From: JBPEXY01 sp052031065
GTDB lineage: Bacteria; Pseudomonadota; Gammaproteobacteria; Immundisolibacterales; Immundisolibacteraceae
Assembly: GCA_052031065.1 (NCBI GenBank)
Contig: JBPEXY010000166.1
Location: forward strand, 1 to 64,000
Length of the DNA stretch: 64,000 nucleotides
Reading direction: 5' to 3'
Positions 25,109 to 34,042 of the stretch are shown here, piece by piece. The position numbers and the translations under genes are program-made. Position 1 is the first letter of the stretch, and every line of letters begins with the position of its first letter. A model generated the notes under the pieces. The model was not told where the DNA came from and did no database searches. It saw nothing but the letters and a program-made list of their open reading frames with translations.

Positions 25109-26134
25109 ATGACTTTCTCAAACCAGAAAACATTTAATCTCGGTGCCTGGAACCGCCTGCTAGCATACCTTTCCGGGGACCAGGCAAACGCCCCCCTGAG
25201 TCGACTGGCACAAACGGCCCTGGTGCCGATAGCTGCTATTCTGGTATTCCTGATGTTATGGGCTGGGGGTGCCAGGAAAGTGGAGACTTCACTCGGTCAA
25301 TTGCCAGGCCCGGCCAAAGTCTGGGAACAGACCCTTAGCCTCTACGACGAGCACCTTCAGGAACGCGAGAAAGAGACCGCGTTCTACGAACGCTTACAGA
25401 AACGCCTCGACAAGGCCGTTGCCGCCGGTAAGCCTCAGGAAACTCTGGACAAAATTCAGGCTCGACGCTACACCGGCGCGCCAACCTTTTTCAATCAGAT
25501 CATCACCAGCCTTATCACCGTTACGACAGGGTTTTTACTCGGCACCATTCTCGCGGTGCCAGTCGGTATTCTTTGTGGCATGAGCCCCACCATGTACCGT
25601 GCAATGAACCCCATCATCCAGCTGTTCAAGCCCGTCTCACCATTGGCCTGGCTGCCGCTGGTGACGATGGTGGTGTCCGCCGTCTACGTCACCAACGACC
25701 CAATGTTTCAGAAATCATTTCTGACTTCCGCCATCACCGTTACCCTCTGCTGCCTGTGGCCAACGGTGATCAACACCACGGTGGGAGTTTCGAGCGTTAG
25801 TCAGGACTTGCTCAACGTTAGCCGCGTATTGCGTCTGAACTGGTTTACCAAAACCGTAAAAATTGTTTTACCGTCAGCCATACCGATGATCTTTACTGGT
25901 CTGCGCCTGTCATTGGGAATTGGCTGGATGGTGTTGATTGCCGCAGAGATGTTGGCGCAGAACCCGGGACTCGGCAAATTCGTCTGGGACGAGTTCCAGA
26001 ATGGTAGCTCCAATTCACTCGCACGCATCATGGTTGCGGTACTGGTGATTGGACTCATCGGTTTTGCACTGGATCGTGGCATGTTGATGCTGCAGCGCAA
26101 AGTGAGCTGGGACAAAAACGCGGTGCTACGCTGA
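25109..26134 (+). CDS. nrtB: nitrate-type ABC transporter permease
   Basis: The 341-residue permease has an N-terminal TM helix near 35-50, then about 75 residues of periplasmic coiled-coil-like sequence (LQEREKETAFYERLQKRLDK). A five-to-six-TM BPD_transp_1 domain follows. The EAA loop reads LNVSRVLRLNWFTKTVKIVL with PSAIPMIFTGLRLSLGIGWM after it, close to NrtB/SsuC permeases. The PTFFNQIITSLITVTTGFLL segment marks the start of the permease core. It is 91 bases after nrtA and 22 before the ATPase gene. Confidence 0.9.
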   Translation: MTFSNQKTFNLGAWNRLLAYLSGDQANAPLSRLAQTALVPIAAILVFLMLWAGGARKVETSLGQLPGPAKVWEQTLSLYDEHLQEREKETAFYERLQKRLDKAVAAGKPQETLDKIQARRYTGAPTFFNQIITSLITVTTGFLLGTILAVPVGILCGMSPTMYRAMNPIIQLFKPVSPLAWLPLVTMVVSAVYVTNDPMFQKSFLTSAITVTLCCLWPTVINTTVGVSSVSQDLLNVSRVLRLNWFTKTVKIVLPSAIPMIFTGLRLSLGIGWMVLIAAEMLAQNPGLGKFVWDEFQNGSSNSLARIMVAVLVIGLIGFALDRGMLMLQRKVSWDKNAVLR

Positions 26135-26156
26135 ACACTGGCAAGGAGGCCACATC

Positions 26157-27050
26157 ATGAAATCACACCTGAATATCGATCATGTCAGCATCACCTTTCC
26201 CACCGACAAGGGACCGCTAAACGTCCTTAACGGAGTCAACCTGCAGGTTCAACAGAGCGAGTTCATCTCTTTGATCGGCCACTCCGGTTGTGGCAAGTCT
26301 ACTGTACTCAATATCGTTGCCGGCCTGGTGCAGGCTACTGAAGGTGGAGTAGTACTCGAGGGCCATGAAGTGACCGAACCCGGCCCAGATCGTGCCGTGG
26401 TGTTCCAGAATCACTCGCTACTGCCCTGGCTAAGCGCATACGATAACGTACGTCTGGCGGTTGATCAGGTATTCAGGAAAAAGCGCTCGGCAAAGGAGCG
26501 CGACGAGTGGACACGCCATAACCTGGAACTGGTGCACATGTCCCACGCTTTGGACCGCAAACCAGATGAGATCTCCGGCGGCATGAAACAGCGCGTCGGT
26601 ATCGCGCGGGCACTTGCCATGGAACCCAAGGTGCTGCTGATGGATGAACCGTTTGGTGCACTGGACGCGCTGACCCGTGCACACATGCAGGACTCACTGA
26701 TGGAGATCCACGCTCGCCTCAATAACACCGTGATTATGATCACCCACGACGTTGATGAAGCTGTGTTGCTATCAGACCGGATCGTGATGATGACCAACGG
26801 ACCTTCGGCCAGCATTGGCGAAATACTTGACGTCGACCTTGAGCGTCCGCGCGACCGCCTGAGGCTGGCCGAAGACCCCACCTACAATAGTTATCGGGCG
26901 GAGGTGGTCAAGTTCCTACACGAGCGCCACCAGAACCCGGCCAAAGTTCAGGAAGTAAAGCCTCAACCTGCGGAAGCCAGAGACGTCTCTACAACCTCAG
27001 ACACGAATATTTCGACATCTCCAGCCGATAGCTGGAGAAACGCGAGCTAA
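26157..27050 (+). CDS. nrtC: nitrate-type ABC transporter ATP-binding protein
   Basis: This 297-residue ATPase has Walker A GHSGCGKST, signature ISGGMKQRV, Walker B VLLMDEPFG and the family block VVFQNHSLLPWLSAYDNVRL. It is the short NrtD-like form lacking the NrtA-like regulatory domain found in cyanobacterial NrtC. An Ala/Pro/Thr-rich tail of about 40 residues extends beyond the ABC domain. It follows AAGGAGG-type ribosome binding (GCAAGGAGGCCACATC). It converges with phoR after 81 bases; I see no clear terminator between them. Confidence 0.92.
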   Translation: MKSHLNIDHVSITFPTDKGPLNVLNGVNLQVQQSEFISLIGHSGCGKSTVLNIVAGLVQATEGGVVLEGHEVTEPGPDRAVVFQNHSLLPWLSAYDNVRLAVDQVFRKKRSAKERDEWTRHNLELVHMSHALDRKPDEISGGMKQRVGIARALAMEPKVLLMDEPFGALDALTRAHMQDSLMEIHARLNNTVIMITHDVDEAVLLSDRIVMMTNGPSASIGEILDVDLERPRDRLRLAEDPTYNSYRAEVVKFLHERHQNPAKVQEVKPQPAEARDVSTTSDTNISTSPADSWRNAS

Positions 27051-27131
27051 TGCACGCTATCCACCCATTCTTCCGACGGTGCCTGAATCATTGAAGGTAA
27101 TGACGCTTGAAAATCCTACAGCAACGGGTTG

Positions 27132-28448
27132 TTAGCCAGCGCCGCCGCTGGCACGCACCGGTTCAGCGATCACCCGTTCGGGGGGGAACCGGAGTTCAAA
27201 GCGGCTGCCCCGGCCCACCTCACTGGTAAGGGTAAACTCGGCATCGTGAATATTGGCGATGTGTTTGACAATCGCCAGCCCGAGCCCGGTGCCACCGGTT
27301 TCGCGCGAGCGATCCACATCAACACGGTAAAACCGTTCGGTGAGGCGATGGAGATGTTCCCGGGGAATCCCCGGACCATCATCAACCACCGCAAGCAGTC
27401 CACTACCATCATTCTGCAATACCCAGCTTAGAGTAATATGACTGCCGTCCGGGGTGTGCTGGACCGCGTTGTAAAGTAGATTGGCCACGGCGCTGTGCAA
27501 CTCTTTTTCTGACCCAAGCAATCGGGCATCCTGTTCTATTGCGAGAACAATCTGATGCTCCCGTTCTCCACTCAGCCGCTTACCGGCTTCACGGATCTCC
27601 TCGAGTAGCTTAGACACATCGACAGGGTCATGCTGTGGGAGGTGACGCTCGCCCTCCAATGCCGCCAGGGAAAGCATATCGGCAATGATCTGCTGCATTC
27701 TTGACGCCTGTTGGCGCATCTGTCGGAATGGCTGCTGCCAGCCTTTGGGGATCTGCTCGTCCGACTCTGCCATCGACTCCAGATAACCGCTGATCACTGT
27801 CAACGGGGTGCGCAGTTCATGGGACGCATTAGCAACGAAATCCTGGCGTACCCGCTCCAGGTGACGTAGATGGGTCACATCCCTCACTACCAGCAGAGAG
27901 CGCTGTCCGCGATCCTTTACCTTGATGATCTCCAGCACCTCGTGAGCCTGCTGGTGTGCCGGCAGTTCGATCATGTCGACCGTCGAGTCAGTATCAAACA
28001 GCGCGACGAACTGGGGGGAGCGCACTACATTGACGATCCGCTGACCCAGGTCTCTGGATTGCAGTCCCAGCATTCTGCCAGCAGGTGCGTTAAACCACTC
28101 GATATTCCCTGACCGGTCGAGTGACACTACCCCATCTGGCAGCGAGGCGCTTGACTCTTCGAACCGGCGGATGCGTTGTTCCAGCAGCCGTTCACGCCTG
28201 TCCGCTTCCCTGACCATTCGATAGTACTGGTCATAAACAGCACCGATAAAGCCGCGCGGTTCTATCGCATGGGGGTCTTCGGGGTGATCAAGCAATTGTG
28301 AGAGCCGGCGAAACTGCCAGAGTTGCCAGAGGAGATAGCCGATCAGGGGTACCTCACCAGGGCACCACTGCAATCTCTCCAATAGCACCGCAGCAAGCAA
28401 CACACTGACGATCAGACCAATTTCTGAATACCAGCGCTGATAGTGCAA
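27132..28448 (-). CDS. phoR: phosphate regulon sensor histidine kinase
   Basis: A 438-residue inner-membrane kinase with two close TM helices near 8-45, no large periplasmic domain, and a cytoplasmic PAS domain (LPDGVVSLDRSGNIEWFNAP). The dimerisation helix carries the phospho-accepting His210 in VANASHELRTPL. The ATPase domain has N box SAVANLLYNAVQHTP, G1 VVDDGPGIP and G2 GTGLGLAIVKHI. This is the standard PhoR layout. With PhoU and PstCAB it senses phosphate transport status. The start codon lies 12 bases after the phoB stop. Confidence 0.96.
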   Translation of the reverse strand: MHYQRWYSEIGLIVSVLLAAVLLERLQWCPGEVPLIGYLLWQLWQFRRLSQLLDHPEDPHAIEPRGFIGAVYDQYYRMVREADRRERLLEQRIRRFEESSASLPDGVVSLDRSGNIEWFNAPAGRMLGLQSRDLGQRIVNVVRSPQFVALFDTDSTVDMIELPAHQQAHEVLEIIKVKDRGQRSLLVVRDVTHLRHLERVRQDFVANASHELRTPLTVISGYLESMAESDEQIPKGWQQPFRQMRQQASRMQQIIADMLSLAALEGERHLPQHDPVDVSKLLEEIREAGKRLSGEREHQIVLAIEQDARLLGSEKELHSAVANLLYNAVQHTPDGSHITLSWVLQNDGSGLLAVVDDGPGIPREHLHRLTERFYRVDVDRSRETGGTGLGLAIVKHIANIHDAEFTLTSEVGRGSRFELRFPPERVIAEPVRASGGAG

Positions 28449-28460
28449 GGGAGGTGGGTC

Positions 28461-29150
28461 TCAGGAGCGGGTGGAAAAGCGATATCCCACACCACGCACC
28501 GTCTGTACGAGACGATCATAAGAAAACGGACTCAATGCTTCGCGCAACCGCCTGATATGCACATCCACCGTCCGCTCCTCAATATAGACACTCTGGCCCC
28601 AGACCTGATCGATCAGGTCACCACGACTATAGACCCGTTCGGCATGGGAGAGAAAAAACTGTAACAGTTTGTATTCGGTTGGACCAATGGAGAGCTCTTT
28701 CTCACCAACACTGACCCGATGGGAAACCGGGTCCAGCACCAGATCACCAACTCCGAGAGTTTCACCCACTGCCTGCGGAGCCGCTCGCCGCAACACCGCT
28801 TTAATACGACTCAACAGCTCGCGGGTGGAGAACGGCTTGCTGATGTAATCATCGACCCCGGCATCAAGACCGGTGACCACATCATCCTCAGTACCGCGGG
28901 CTGTCAACAGAATGATCGGAATTTCCCGGGTCGCCGATTGGTCCCGCAAACGCCGCGAAAACGCCACCCCATTCTCCCCCGGCATCATCCAGTCAAGCAG
29001 GACCAGATCAGGTTTTTGCTCGGCGATGGATAACTCCGCGGTGCGCGCGTTGACCGCCTCGGCCACCTCATACCCGGCATTACCGAGAGTAAAGGACAAC
29101 ATATCGCAGATCGCCTGCTCATCGTCCACAATCAGAATTTTTGCACTCAT
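28461..29150 (-). CDS. phoB: phosphate regulon response regulator
   Basis: A 229-residue OmpR-family regulator. The receiver domain has acidic Asp9/Asp10 (ILIVDDEQ), phospho-acceptor Asp53 in LVLLDWMMPG, and the conserved Lys in DYISKPFS. The C-terminal winged helix has EYKLLQFFLSHAERVYSRGD and RTVDVHIRRLREALSPFSYD. It binds Pho boxes such as the array at 21539-21577. No convincing Pho box was seen in the 49 bases upstream of phoB itself. Confidence 0.97.
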   Translation of the reverse strand: MSAKILIVDDEQAICDMLSFTLGNAGYEVAEAVNARTAELSIAEQKPDLVLLDWMMPGENGVAFSRRLRDQSATREIPIILLTARGTEDDVVTGLDAGVDDYISKPFSTRELLSRIKAVLRRAAPQAVGETLGVGDLVLDPVSHRVSVGEKELSIGPTEYKLLQFFLSHAERVYSRGDLIDQVWGQSVYIEERTVDVHIRRLREALSPFSYDRLVQTVRGVGYRFSTRS

Positions 29151-29199
29151 AACAGAGCCATTATTTCAGCGCTTTGTTTCCAGAGTGTGACAACTTGCA

Positions 29200-29874
29200 C
29201 TACAAATTCCTGAAAAATTCGACGGTGCGTTGCCAGGCAAGCTGCGCAGAGCTGTCGTCATAAGAGCCGCGCTGGTCACAGTTGAAACCGTGATCAGCAT
29301 CATAGCGAAACACCCTGGCATCAAGGCTGGCGGTACGCTTCTCAACAGCATCTACCACTTCCGGTGGGATATGGGCATCCAGATTGCCAAAATGAAACAG
29401 AATCGGGCAGCTGATCGAATCGGCCTCATCCAGCAGGTCACCGATACCTCCGCCGTAATAGGCTACTGCACCATCGGGCTGCAGGCGGGCCGCACTCAGA
29501 AAAGTGTAGTAACCGCCCATACAGAAGCCGACCACCCCGACCTTATCGACGCCCTCTGACCGCAACCAGCTGCTTGCCGCCTGCAGATCACAGAGCGCAT
29601 CCTCATCCGCCAGCTGCTGCTTGAGCCCAAATCCAGTGGCGATATCCTGTTCACCGTAACCGAGCTCAACTGCCGGCCGCTGACGATGAAACATATCCGG
29701 CGCAACCGCCAGAAAACCACTTTCAGCCAGGCGGTCGCAGACCGAACGAATATGGCTGTTTACGCCAAATATTTCCTGGATTACCACCAGTCCGATCCGC
29801 GCATCGCCATTGGCAGGGCGCGCGCAATAAGCCCCGACACCCCCGTCAACCAACTCCAGATTGAGTCCCGCCAT
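29200..29874 (-). CDS. dienelactone hydrolase family protein
   Basis: A 224-residue alpha/beta hydrolase with the DLH-type nucleophile elbow VGVVGFCMGGYYTF (Cys nucleophile). Asp and His of the triad appear in the C-terminal part (RYDADHGFNCDQRGSYDD). The early Glu in GLVVIQEIFGVNSHIRSVCD is also family-typical. Natural substrates of most bacterial DLH homologues outside chloroaromatic pathways are unknown. It is 14 bases downstream of the PyrK-like gene and on the same strand as the pyr operon. Confidence 0.88.
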   Translation of the reverse strand: MAGLNLELVDGGVGAYCARPANGDARIGLVVIQEIFGVNSHIRSVCDRLAESGFLAVAPDMFHRQRPAVELGYGEQDIATGFGLKQQLADEDALCDLQAASSWLRSEGVDKVGVVGFCMGGYYTFLSAARLQPDGAVAYYGGGIGDLLDEADSISCPILFHFGNLDAHIPPEVVDAVEKRTASLDARVFRYDADHGFNCDQRGSYDDSSAQLAWQRTVEFFRNL

Positions 29875-29888
29875 CTCATCCCTCCCCG

Positions 29889-30782
29889 TCAGAAAACCAG
29901 TTGGTTACCTTTAAAAACAGGCCCATCGACACAGACCCGCTTCATCACAACCTCATCATCTTCCCGGATCGACACCACGCAGCCTGCACAGCCGCCAACC
30001 GCACAGGCCATGTACTCCTCCAGTGACAGCTGGCTCGGTAACTCAAACTCCAGCGCCAGCTCAGCCGCGGCGCGCAACATCGGCTCCGGCCCGCAGGCGA
30101 ACAGCTCTACCCGTGAACGCTCCTGGGAATCAAGGTTCGTCAGCCAATGGCTGGCGAGATCGGTGATGTAACCGTCAAAACAGCCGGGATAACCCTGCGT
30201 TGAGGCCAGCCGCGCCGGCACACCCCAATCGTCGAGCAGCGGCATGGTTGCAATGGCTGCCGAAGGCATCCCCTCAATCATGAGGGTTGACGGCTGTGGA
30301 CGGAAAGGAAAAGGGACTTCCGAAGCCAGCAACACCAACGGCTGGTAATGGCGCTGGCCACGCAAAGCATCGGCGAGAAACAGCATTGGCGGCATGCCCA
30401 CGCCACCGCCGAGCAACAGCGGACGCGGTCGGTCCAGATTAAGCTGAAACCCGTTGCCAACAGGACCGATGAGGCTCAACTGCTCACCGACCGCGCGGCG
30501 AGCCAGGTCGGCGGTACCGCGGCCCACACATTTAAACAACAGCTCCATCCAGCCACGCTGACGGTCGATGCGCATAATCGACAGGGGTCGGCGCAAAGCC
30601 CAGCGCTCGCCGGTATCAATATGAACAAACTGACCAGGCAGTGCGCGGCTGACAATCTGTTCTGCCTGCAGACGCATGACCACCTGCGCGCCGTCGAAAT
30701 GGTTTACCGCCAGAATTTTGCCCGATTCAACCAGCAGGCTACCGCGCTTTGAGTCTGTCTGCTCCACCGTTGCGCCCGTCAC
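29889..30782 (-). CDS. PyrK-like FAD/[2Fe-2S] electron-transfer protein
   Basis: This 297-residue protein resembles the electron-transfer subunit of class 1B dihydroorotate dehydrogenase. It has a ferredoxin-reductase FAD domain (RRPLSIMRIDRQRGWMELLF), an NAD-binding loop LLLGGGVGMPPMLFLADAL and ACGPEPMLRAAAELA. A C-terminal 2Fe-2S cluster motif reads EEYMACAVGGCAGCVVSI with the fourth Cys in MKRVCVDGPVF. The start is a GTG at 30782 overlapping the stop of the pseudo-dihydroorotase gene (GTGA). The 45 residues of a longer ATG reading are shadow sequence. No PyrD is in the window, so its redox partner is unknown. Confidence 0.85.
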   Translation of the reverse strand: MTGATVEQTDSKRGSLLVESGKILAVNHFDGAQVVMRLQAEQIVSRALPGQFVHIDTGERWALRRPLSIMRIDRQRGWMELLFKCVGRGTADLARRAVGEQLSLIGPVGNGFQLNLDRPRPLLLGGGVGMPPMLFLADALRGQRHYQPLVLLASEVPFPFRPQPSTLMIEGMPSAAIATMPLLDDWGVPARLASTQGYPGCFDGYITDLASHWLTNLDSQERSRVELFACGPEPMLRAAAELALEFELPSQLSLEEYMACAVGGCAGCVVSIREDDEVVMKRVCVDGPVFKGNQLVF

Positions 30783-32092
30783 TGCGGCCGGTAACAGGGG
30801 AACTCGGCCGTGCCGTCGACCAGCCGATAGACCAGCTCGCCGCCGACCAGCGTGTGGGTCACCCTGCCTTTCAACCGTCGACCACCGAAGGGGGTATTCT
30901 GGCCGCTGCTCTGCCAAACTTCAGGGTCGAGCCGCCACTCCAACGTCGGATCAACAATGCAGAGATCCGCATCGCCACCTTCAACAATCTGACCACGTGA
31001 ACCGGCCAGCAGTGCAGCAGGTGCGGAGGTCACTGTGGCAATGGCGCGCATCAGCGGCAACCGCCGCCCGCGCACCAGCTCCAGCAGCAGCGGCAACAGG
31101 CTCTCCAGTCCGGCAATGCCTGGTTCACTTTCAGCAAACGGCATCAACTCGGCATCGACAGTTTTTGGGGCATGATCACTGCAGATCACGTCCACCACCG
31201 ATTCTCGCACCGCTTTACACAGGCCATTACGGTCCTGCGCACTGCGCAGAGGTGGACGCAAATGGTAATCGACATCGTAGCTGATGATATCTTCGTCACA
31301 CAGCAGCAGATGATGAATGGCAACATCGGCGGTTAACGGCAGCCCCTGCTTTTTGGCTGCCGCAATCAGGGCTACTGCCTGCTCCGACGAAATGCCAGCC
31401 AGGTGTACACGTGCGCCGGTAAGTCGTGCCAGTGCAATCTCCCGGCCCACTGCGATCTCTTCAGCTGCGGAGGGAATCCCGGTCAGACCCAGTCGCAGGC
31501 TGGCTTCACCTTCATGCAGACACCCCCCGGCGAGTCCCGGCGCCTCACAGTGAGCAACCACGGGGAGATTAAAATTGGCGGCATAATCGAGCGCGTTGCG
31601 CATCATCTGCACACCGACGGCATGACGCCCATTGCCGAGAAGCTGGCATCCTGCATCTCGCAACGCGCCCATTTCACTGAGCTGCTCGCCGAGCAGACCA
31701 CGGGTCAACGCCCCCTTCGGGATCACCCGACTGAGCCCCAGATTTTCACTGTGTTGAAGCAACCGATGAGCGGCAGAGGAGTTATCGATCAGCGTACCGG
31801 ATTCCGGCGCAGCGACCAGAGTGGTGATACCGCCAGCAACCGCCGCCTGTAGCTCACTTGGCATAACCAGGCTCTGCTCAGCCTGGCTGTGGCGCAGCCG
31901 TGCGCGCAGATCGATCAACCCCGGCAGTACCCACTGCTCTGCGGCGTCGATTCGAATCGCCGTTTTAAAGCCCCGCGGCACCCGGTCTATAGCCACGATA
32001 CGCCCATCATTGATGGCGATATCAGCAATCCGGTCTGTACCACTGTCCGGATCGAGCAACCGCCCGCCGCTGATGAGATAACGGGTTGCCAT
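30779..32092 (-). CDS. pyrX: dihydroorotase-like protein lacking metal ligands (PyrX/PyrC' type)
   Basis: A 437-residue class I dihydroorotase-like protein in which the catalytic centre is degenerate. The HxH pair is replaced by RAR in PGLIDLRARLRHSQ. The usual carboxylated Lys position reads GCQLLGNGRHAVG. The second His of the VHxxH motif is Gly in VHLAGISS. VAHCE and SDHAPKT remain. In Pseudomonas an equivalent inactive protein is needed to assemble the ATCase dodecamer. It directly follows pyrB with a 1-base overlap of stop and start. The active PyrC at 3800-4849 covers catalysis. Confidence 0.92.
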   Translation of the reverse strand: MATRYLISGGRLLDPDSGTDRIADIAINDGRIVAIDRVPRGFKTAIRIDAAEQWVLPGLIDLRARLRHSQAEQSLVMPSELQAAVAGGITTLVAAPESGTLIDNSSAAHRLLQHSENLGLSRVIPKGALTRGLLGEQLSEMGALRDAGCQLLGNGRHAVGVQMMRNALDYAANFNLPVVAHCEAPGLAGGCLHEGEASLRLGLTGIPSAAEEIAVGREIALARLTGARVHLAGISSEQAVALIAAAKKQGLPLTADVAIHHLLLCDEDIISYDVDYHLRPPLRSAQDRNGLCKAVRESVVDVICSDHAPKTVDAELMPFAESEPGIAGLESLLPLLLELVRGRRLPLMRAIATVTSAPAALLAGSRGQIVEGGDADLCIVDPTLEWRLDPEVWQSSGQNTPFGGRRLKGRVTHTLVGGELVYRLVDGTAEFPCYRPQ

Positions 32093-33066
32093 CAGCCGTT
32101 CACCGTCCAGGCCCGGCCGAGGACCAGACTCATTGCCGCCATGCGCACCGCAATGCCATTGGTAACCTGATCGAGGATCACACTACGTTCGTCATCCATC
32201 AGATCGGAATCGATCTCCACCCCCCGATTAACCGGGCCGGGATGCATCACAATGGCATTCTCTGCAGCCCAGTCAAGGCGCTTTCTGGTTAAACCGTAAT
32301 GGTGGAAATACTCTCTATTGGAGGGCAACAGACCGCCCTCCATGCGCTCACGCTGCATCCGCAAACCCATCACCACATCGACCCCGGCAAGGCCGGCGCG
32401 CAGATCACGGTGTATAGTGCAGCCCAGAGCCGCAAACCGGTCAGGGACCAGGCTCTGCGGCCCAATCAGATTTATCTGCGCTGCGCCAAGCGCGCGCAGG
32501 GCATGAATTTGAGACCGCGCCACCCGTGAATGGAGCAGATCACCAACGATGGCAACCCGAAGTCCCTCAACATCACCCTTCTTCTGGCGGATGGTGTACA
32601 TATCCAGCAACGCCTGAGTTGGGTGTGCGTGGCAGCCATCACCGGCATTGACCACACTGACGTTGGGGGCGACATGTTCGGCGATCAGATGGGCAGCACC
32701 ACTTTGGGCATGACGCACCACAAACATATCCGCCTGCATCGCCTGCAGCGTCTCCACTGTATCGAACAGACTCTCCCCCTTGCTGGTCGCCGAACTGGCA
32801 ACAGAAACCACGGTAACGTCGGCGGAAAGGCGGTTGGCAGCAATCTCAAAGGTGGTGCGGGTGCGGGTGGAGGGCTCAAAAAAAAGCAGAACAATGGTTT
32901 TGCCGCGCAATACCGGCAGTTTTCTCACCCCCTGGGTTTCGGTAAGCGAATCGGCCAGCTCAAATATGCGCTGGTAACTCTGTCGGCTCAGTCCCTCTGT
33001 GGTCAGCAGGTGACGCAGTTCGCCAGTATCGCTGTACTGTAGCTGAGCAGTCGTCTGGACACTCAC
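32092..33066 (-). CDS. pyrB: aspartate carbamoyltransferase catalytic subunit
   Basis: A 324-residue ATCase with the carbamoyl-phosphate site [19 protein letters not shown]. Other contacts are the [19 protein letters not shown] loop with the inter-subunit Ser/Lys and [12 protein letters not shown], followed by [18 protein letters not shown] aspartate-domain sequence ([20 protein letters not shown]). The aspartate-binding [10 protein letters not shown] and [11 protein letters not shown] are present. It has no PyrI partner in the window. The adjacent degenerate dihydroorotase suggests the class A, Pseudomonas-like holoenzyme. Its start overlaps the pyrR stop by four bases. Confidence 0.96.
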   Translation of the reverse strand: MSVQTTAQLQYSDTGELRHLLTTEGLSRQSYQRIFELADSLTETQGVRKLPVLRGKTIVLLFFEPSTRTRTTFEIAANRLSADVTVVSVASSATSKGESLFDTVETLQAMQADMFVVRHAQSGAAHLIAEHVAPNVSVVNAGDGCHAHPTQALLDMYTIRQKKGDVEGLRVAIVGDLLHSRVARSQIHALRALGAAQINLIGPQSLVPDRFAALGCTIHRDLRAGLAGVDVVMGLRMQRERMEGGLLPSNREYFHHYGLTRKRLDWAAENAIVMHPGPVNRGVEIDSDLMDDERSVILDQVTNGIAVRMAAMSLVLGRAWTVNG

Positions 33067-33581
33067 GGCCGGGGCTCCTGTACTTCCACCCGTAACGGCT
33101 CCGGGCCACTCAATTTGACACGCTGCCCCGGCTCCAGTTGCAGTCGCTGACCGACAACATCAGCACGGATCGGCAACTCGTAACCACCCCGGTCAAACAA
33201 TACCGCAAGCAGCACCCGCGCCGGTCGGCCATAACTATAGAGCTCATCGAGCGCAGCGCGCACCGTACGACCGGTATGCAGGACATCGTCGACCAGCAAA
33301 ACCGTGCGTCCATCCAACGTCACCGGCAGCCGGGTCACCGCTGTTTGCTGCGGCAACCCGCTTTTAAGAATATCGTCGCGGTGAAAACTGATATCCACCT
33401 CGCCCAGCTCAGCACCCAGCTGATCAGCGATCAACCGCGCCACCCAGACACCACCGGTATGAATACCGACCACCAGCAGATCCTTCAAAGCAGGAGCGTC
33501 ATACTGTTGCAATAGCTGGCGCGAAGCTTCGGACAGCCGGTCTATCAGCGGCAGCGGGTCGAGATCAGCCACTACGTTCAC
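33063..33581 (-). CDS. pyrR: bifunctional pyr operon regulator / uracil phosphoribosyltransferase
   Basis: A 172-residue type I phosphoribosyltransferase with the PRPP loop [20 protein letters not shown]. It also has an N-terminal [18 protein letters not shown] and [11 protein letters not shown], matching PyrR. In Firmicutes PyrR attenuates pyr mRNA; in gammaproteobacteria the gene sits upstream of pyrB and its regulatory mode is less clear. I saw no attenuator in the tightly overlapped junctions here, so regulation would have to act upstream or at translation. Confidence 0.92.
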   Translation of the reverse strand: MNVVADLDPLPLIDRLSEASRQLLQQYDAPALKDLLVVGIHTGGVWVARLIADQLGAELGEVDISFHRDDILKSGLPQQTAVTRLPVTLDGRTVLLVDDVLHTGRTVRAALDELYSYGRPARVLLAVLFDRGGYELPIRADVVGQRLQLEPGQRVKLSGPEPLRVEVQEPRP

Positions 33582-34042
33582 CGCGCGGCCACTCCATCAA
33601 CTTCGTCGCAGCCCTGAGTCCGGCGACCGTTACGAACCTGGTGATCAATCCAGCTCTGCAGAATCAGCTGCGCGGCGAGCGCATCAAGATGATCTCCCTG
33701 CTCTGCGGCACCGGAATCCCTGAGCAGCTGGCGCGCCTCCCTGGACGAGAGGTGCTCGTCGATCAGCTCTACCGGACAGCCATACCGCTGCTCGAGCTGC
33801 AGCGCAAATTCGCGAATGTGGGGGGTGAGCGTTGAATCAGAGCCATCGGCATGCATGGAGAGACCAACCACCATCGTTTCTGGCTGCCATTGATTGACCA
33901 GATTATCCAGCCGCGACCAGTCGGGACCCGAACTGAAAACGCGCACCGTCTCCAACGCACTCGCGGTGGCTGTAATCTGCTGGCCGCTAGCCACGCCGAT
34001 ACGTTTGCGTCCGTAGTCAAAACCGAGCAACCGACCTGCCAT
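33578..34042 (-). CDS. ruvX: RuvX/YqgF family RNase H-fold nuclease
   Basis: A 154-residue protein with the YqgF fold: N-terminal LLGFDYGRKRIGVASGQ carrying the first catalytic Asp, VVGLSMHADGSDS, and the ELIDEHLSSREARQLL block with Asp/Glu. A C-terminal DHLDALAAQLILQSWID carries the last Asp. Members process pre-16S rRNA 5' ends, and Holliday-junction cleavage has also been reported. The ATG at 34042 overlaps the yqgE stop (TGATG); a TTG three bases earlier is less likely. Confidence 0.93.
   Translation of the reverse strand: MAGRLLGFDYGRKRIGVASGQQITATASALETVRVFSSGPDWSRLDNLVNQWQPETMVVGLSMHADGSDSTLTPHIREFALQLEQRYGCPVELIDEHLSSREARQLLRDSGAAEQGDHLDALAAQLILQSWIDHQVRNGRRTQGCDEVDGVAAR

Noticed and set aside
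27135..27152. GC hairpin at the phoR stop codon as a terminator for nrtC or phoR
   Set aside because: Stem GCCAGCG/CGCTGGC lies inside the phoR coding end and has no T tract on either strand.
29151..29199. Possible Pho box upstream of phoB
   Set aside because: Only one TGTCA half site is present and the second half is out of the 11-bp phase, so I do not call it.
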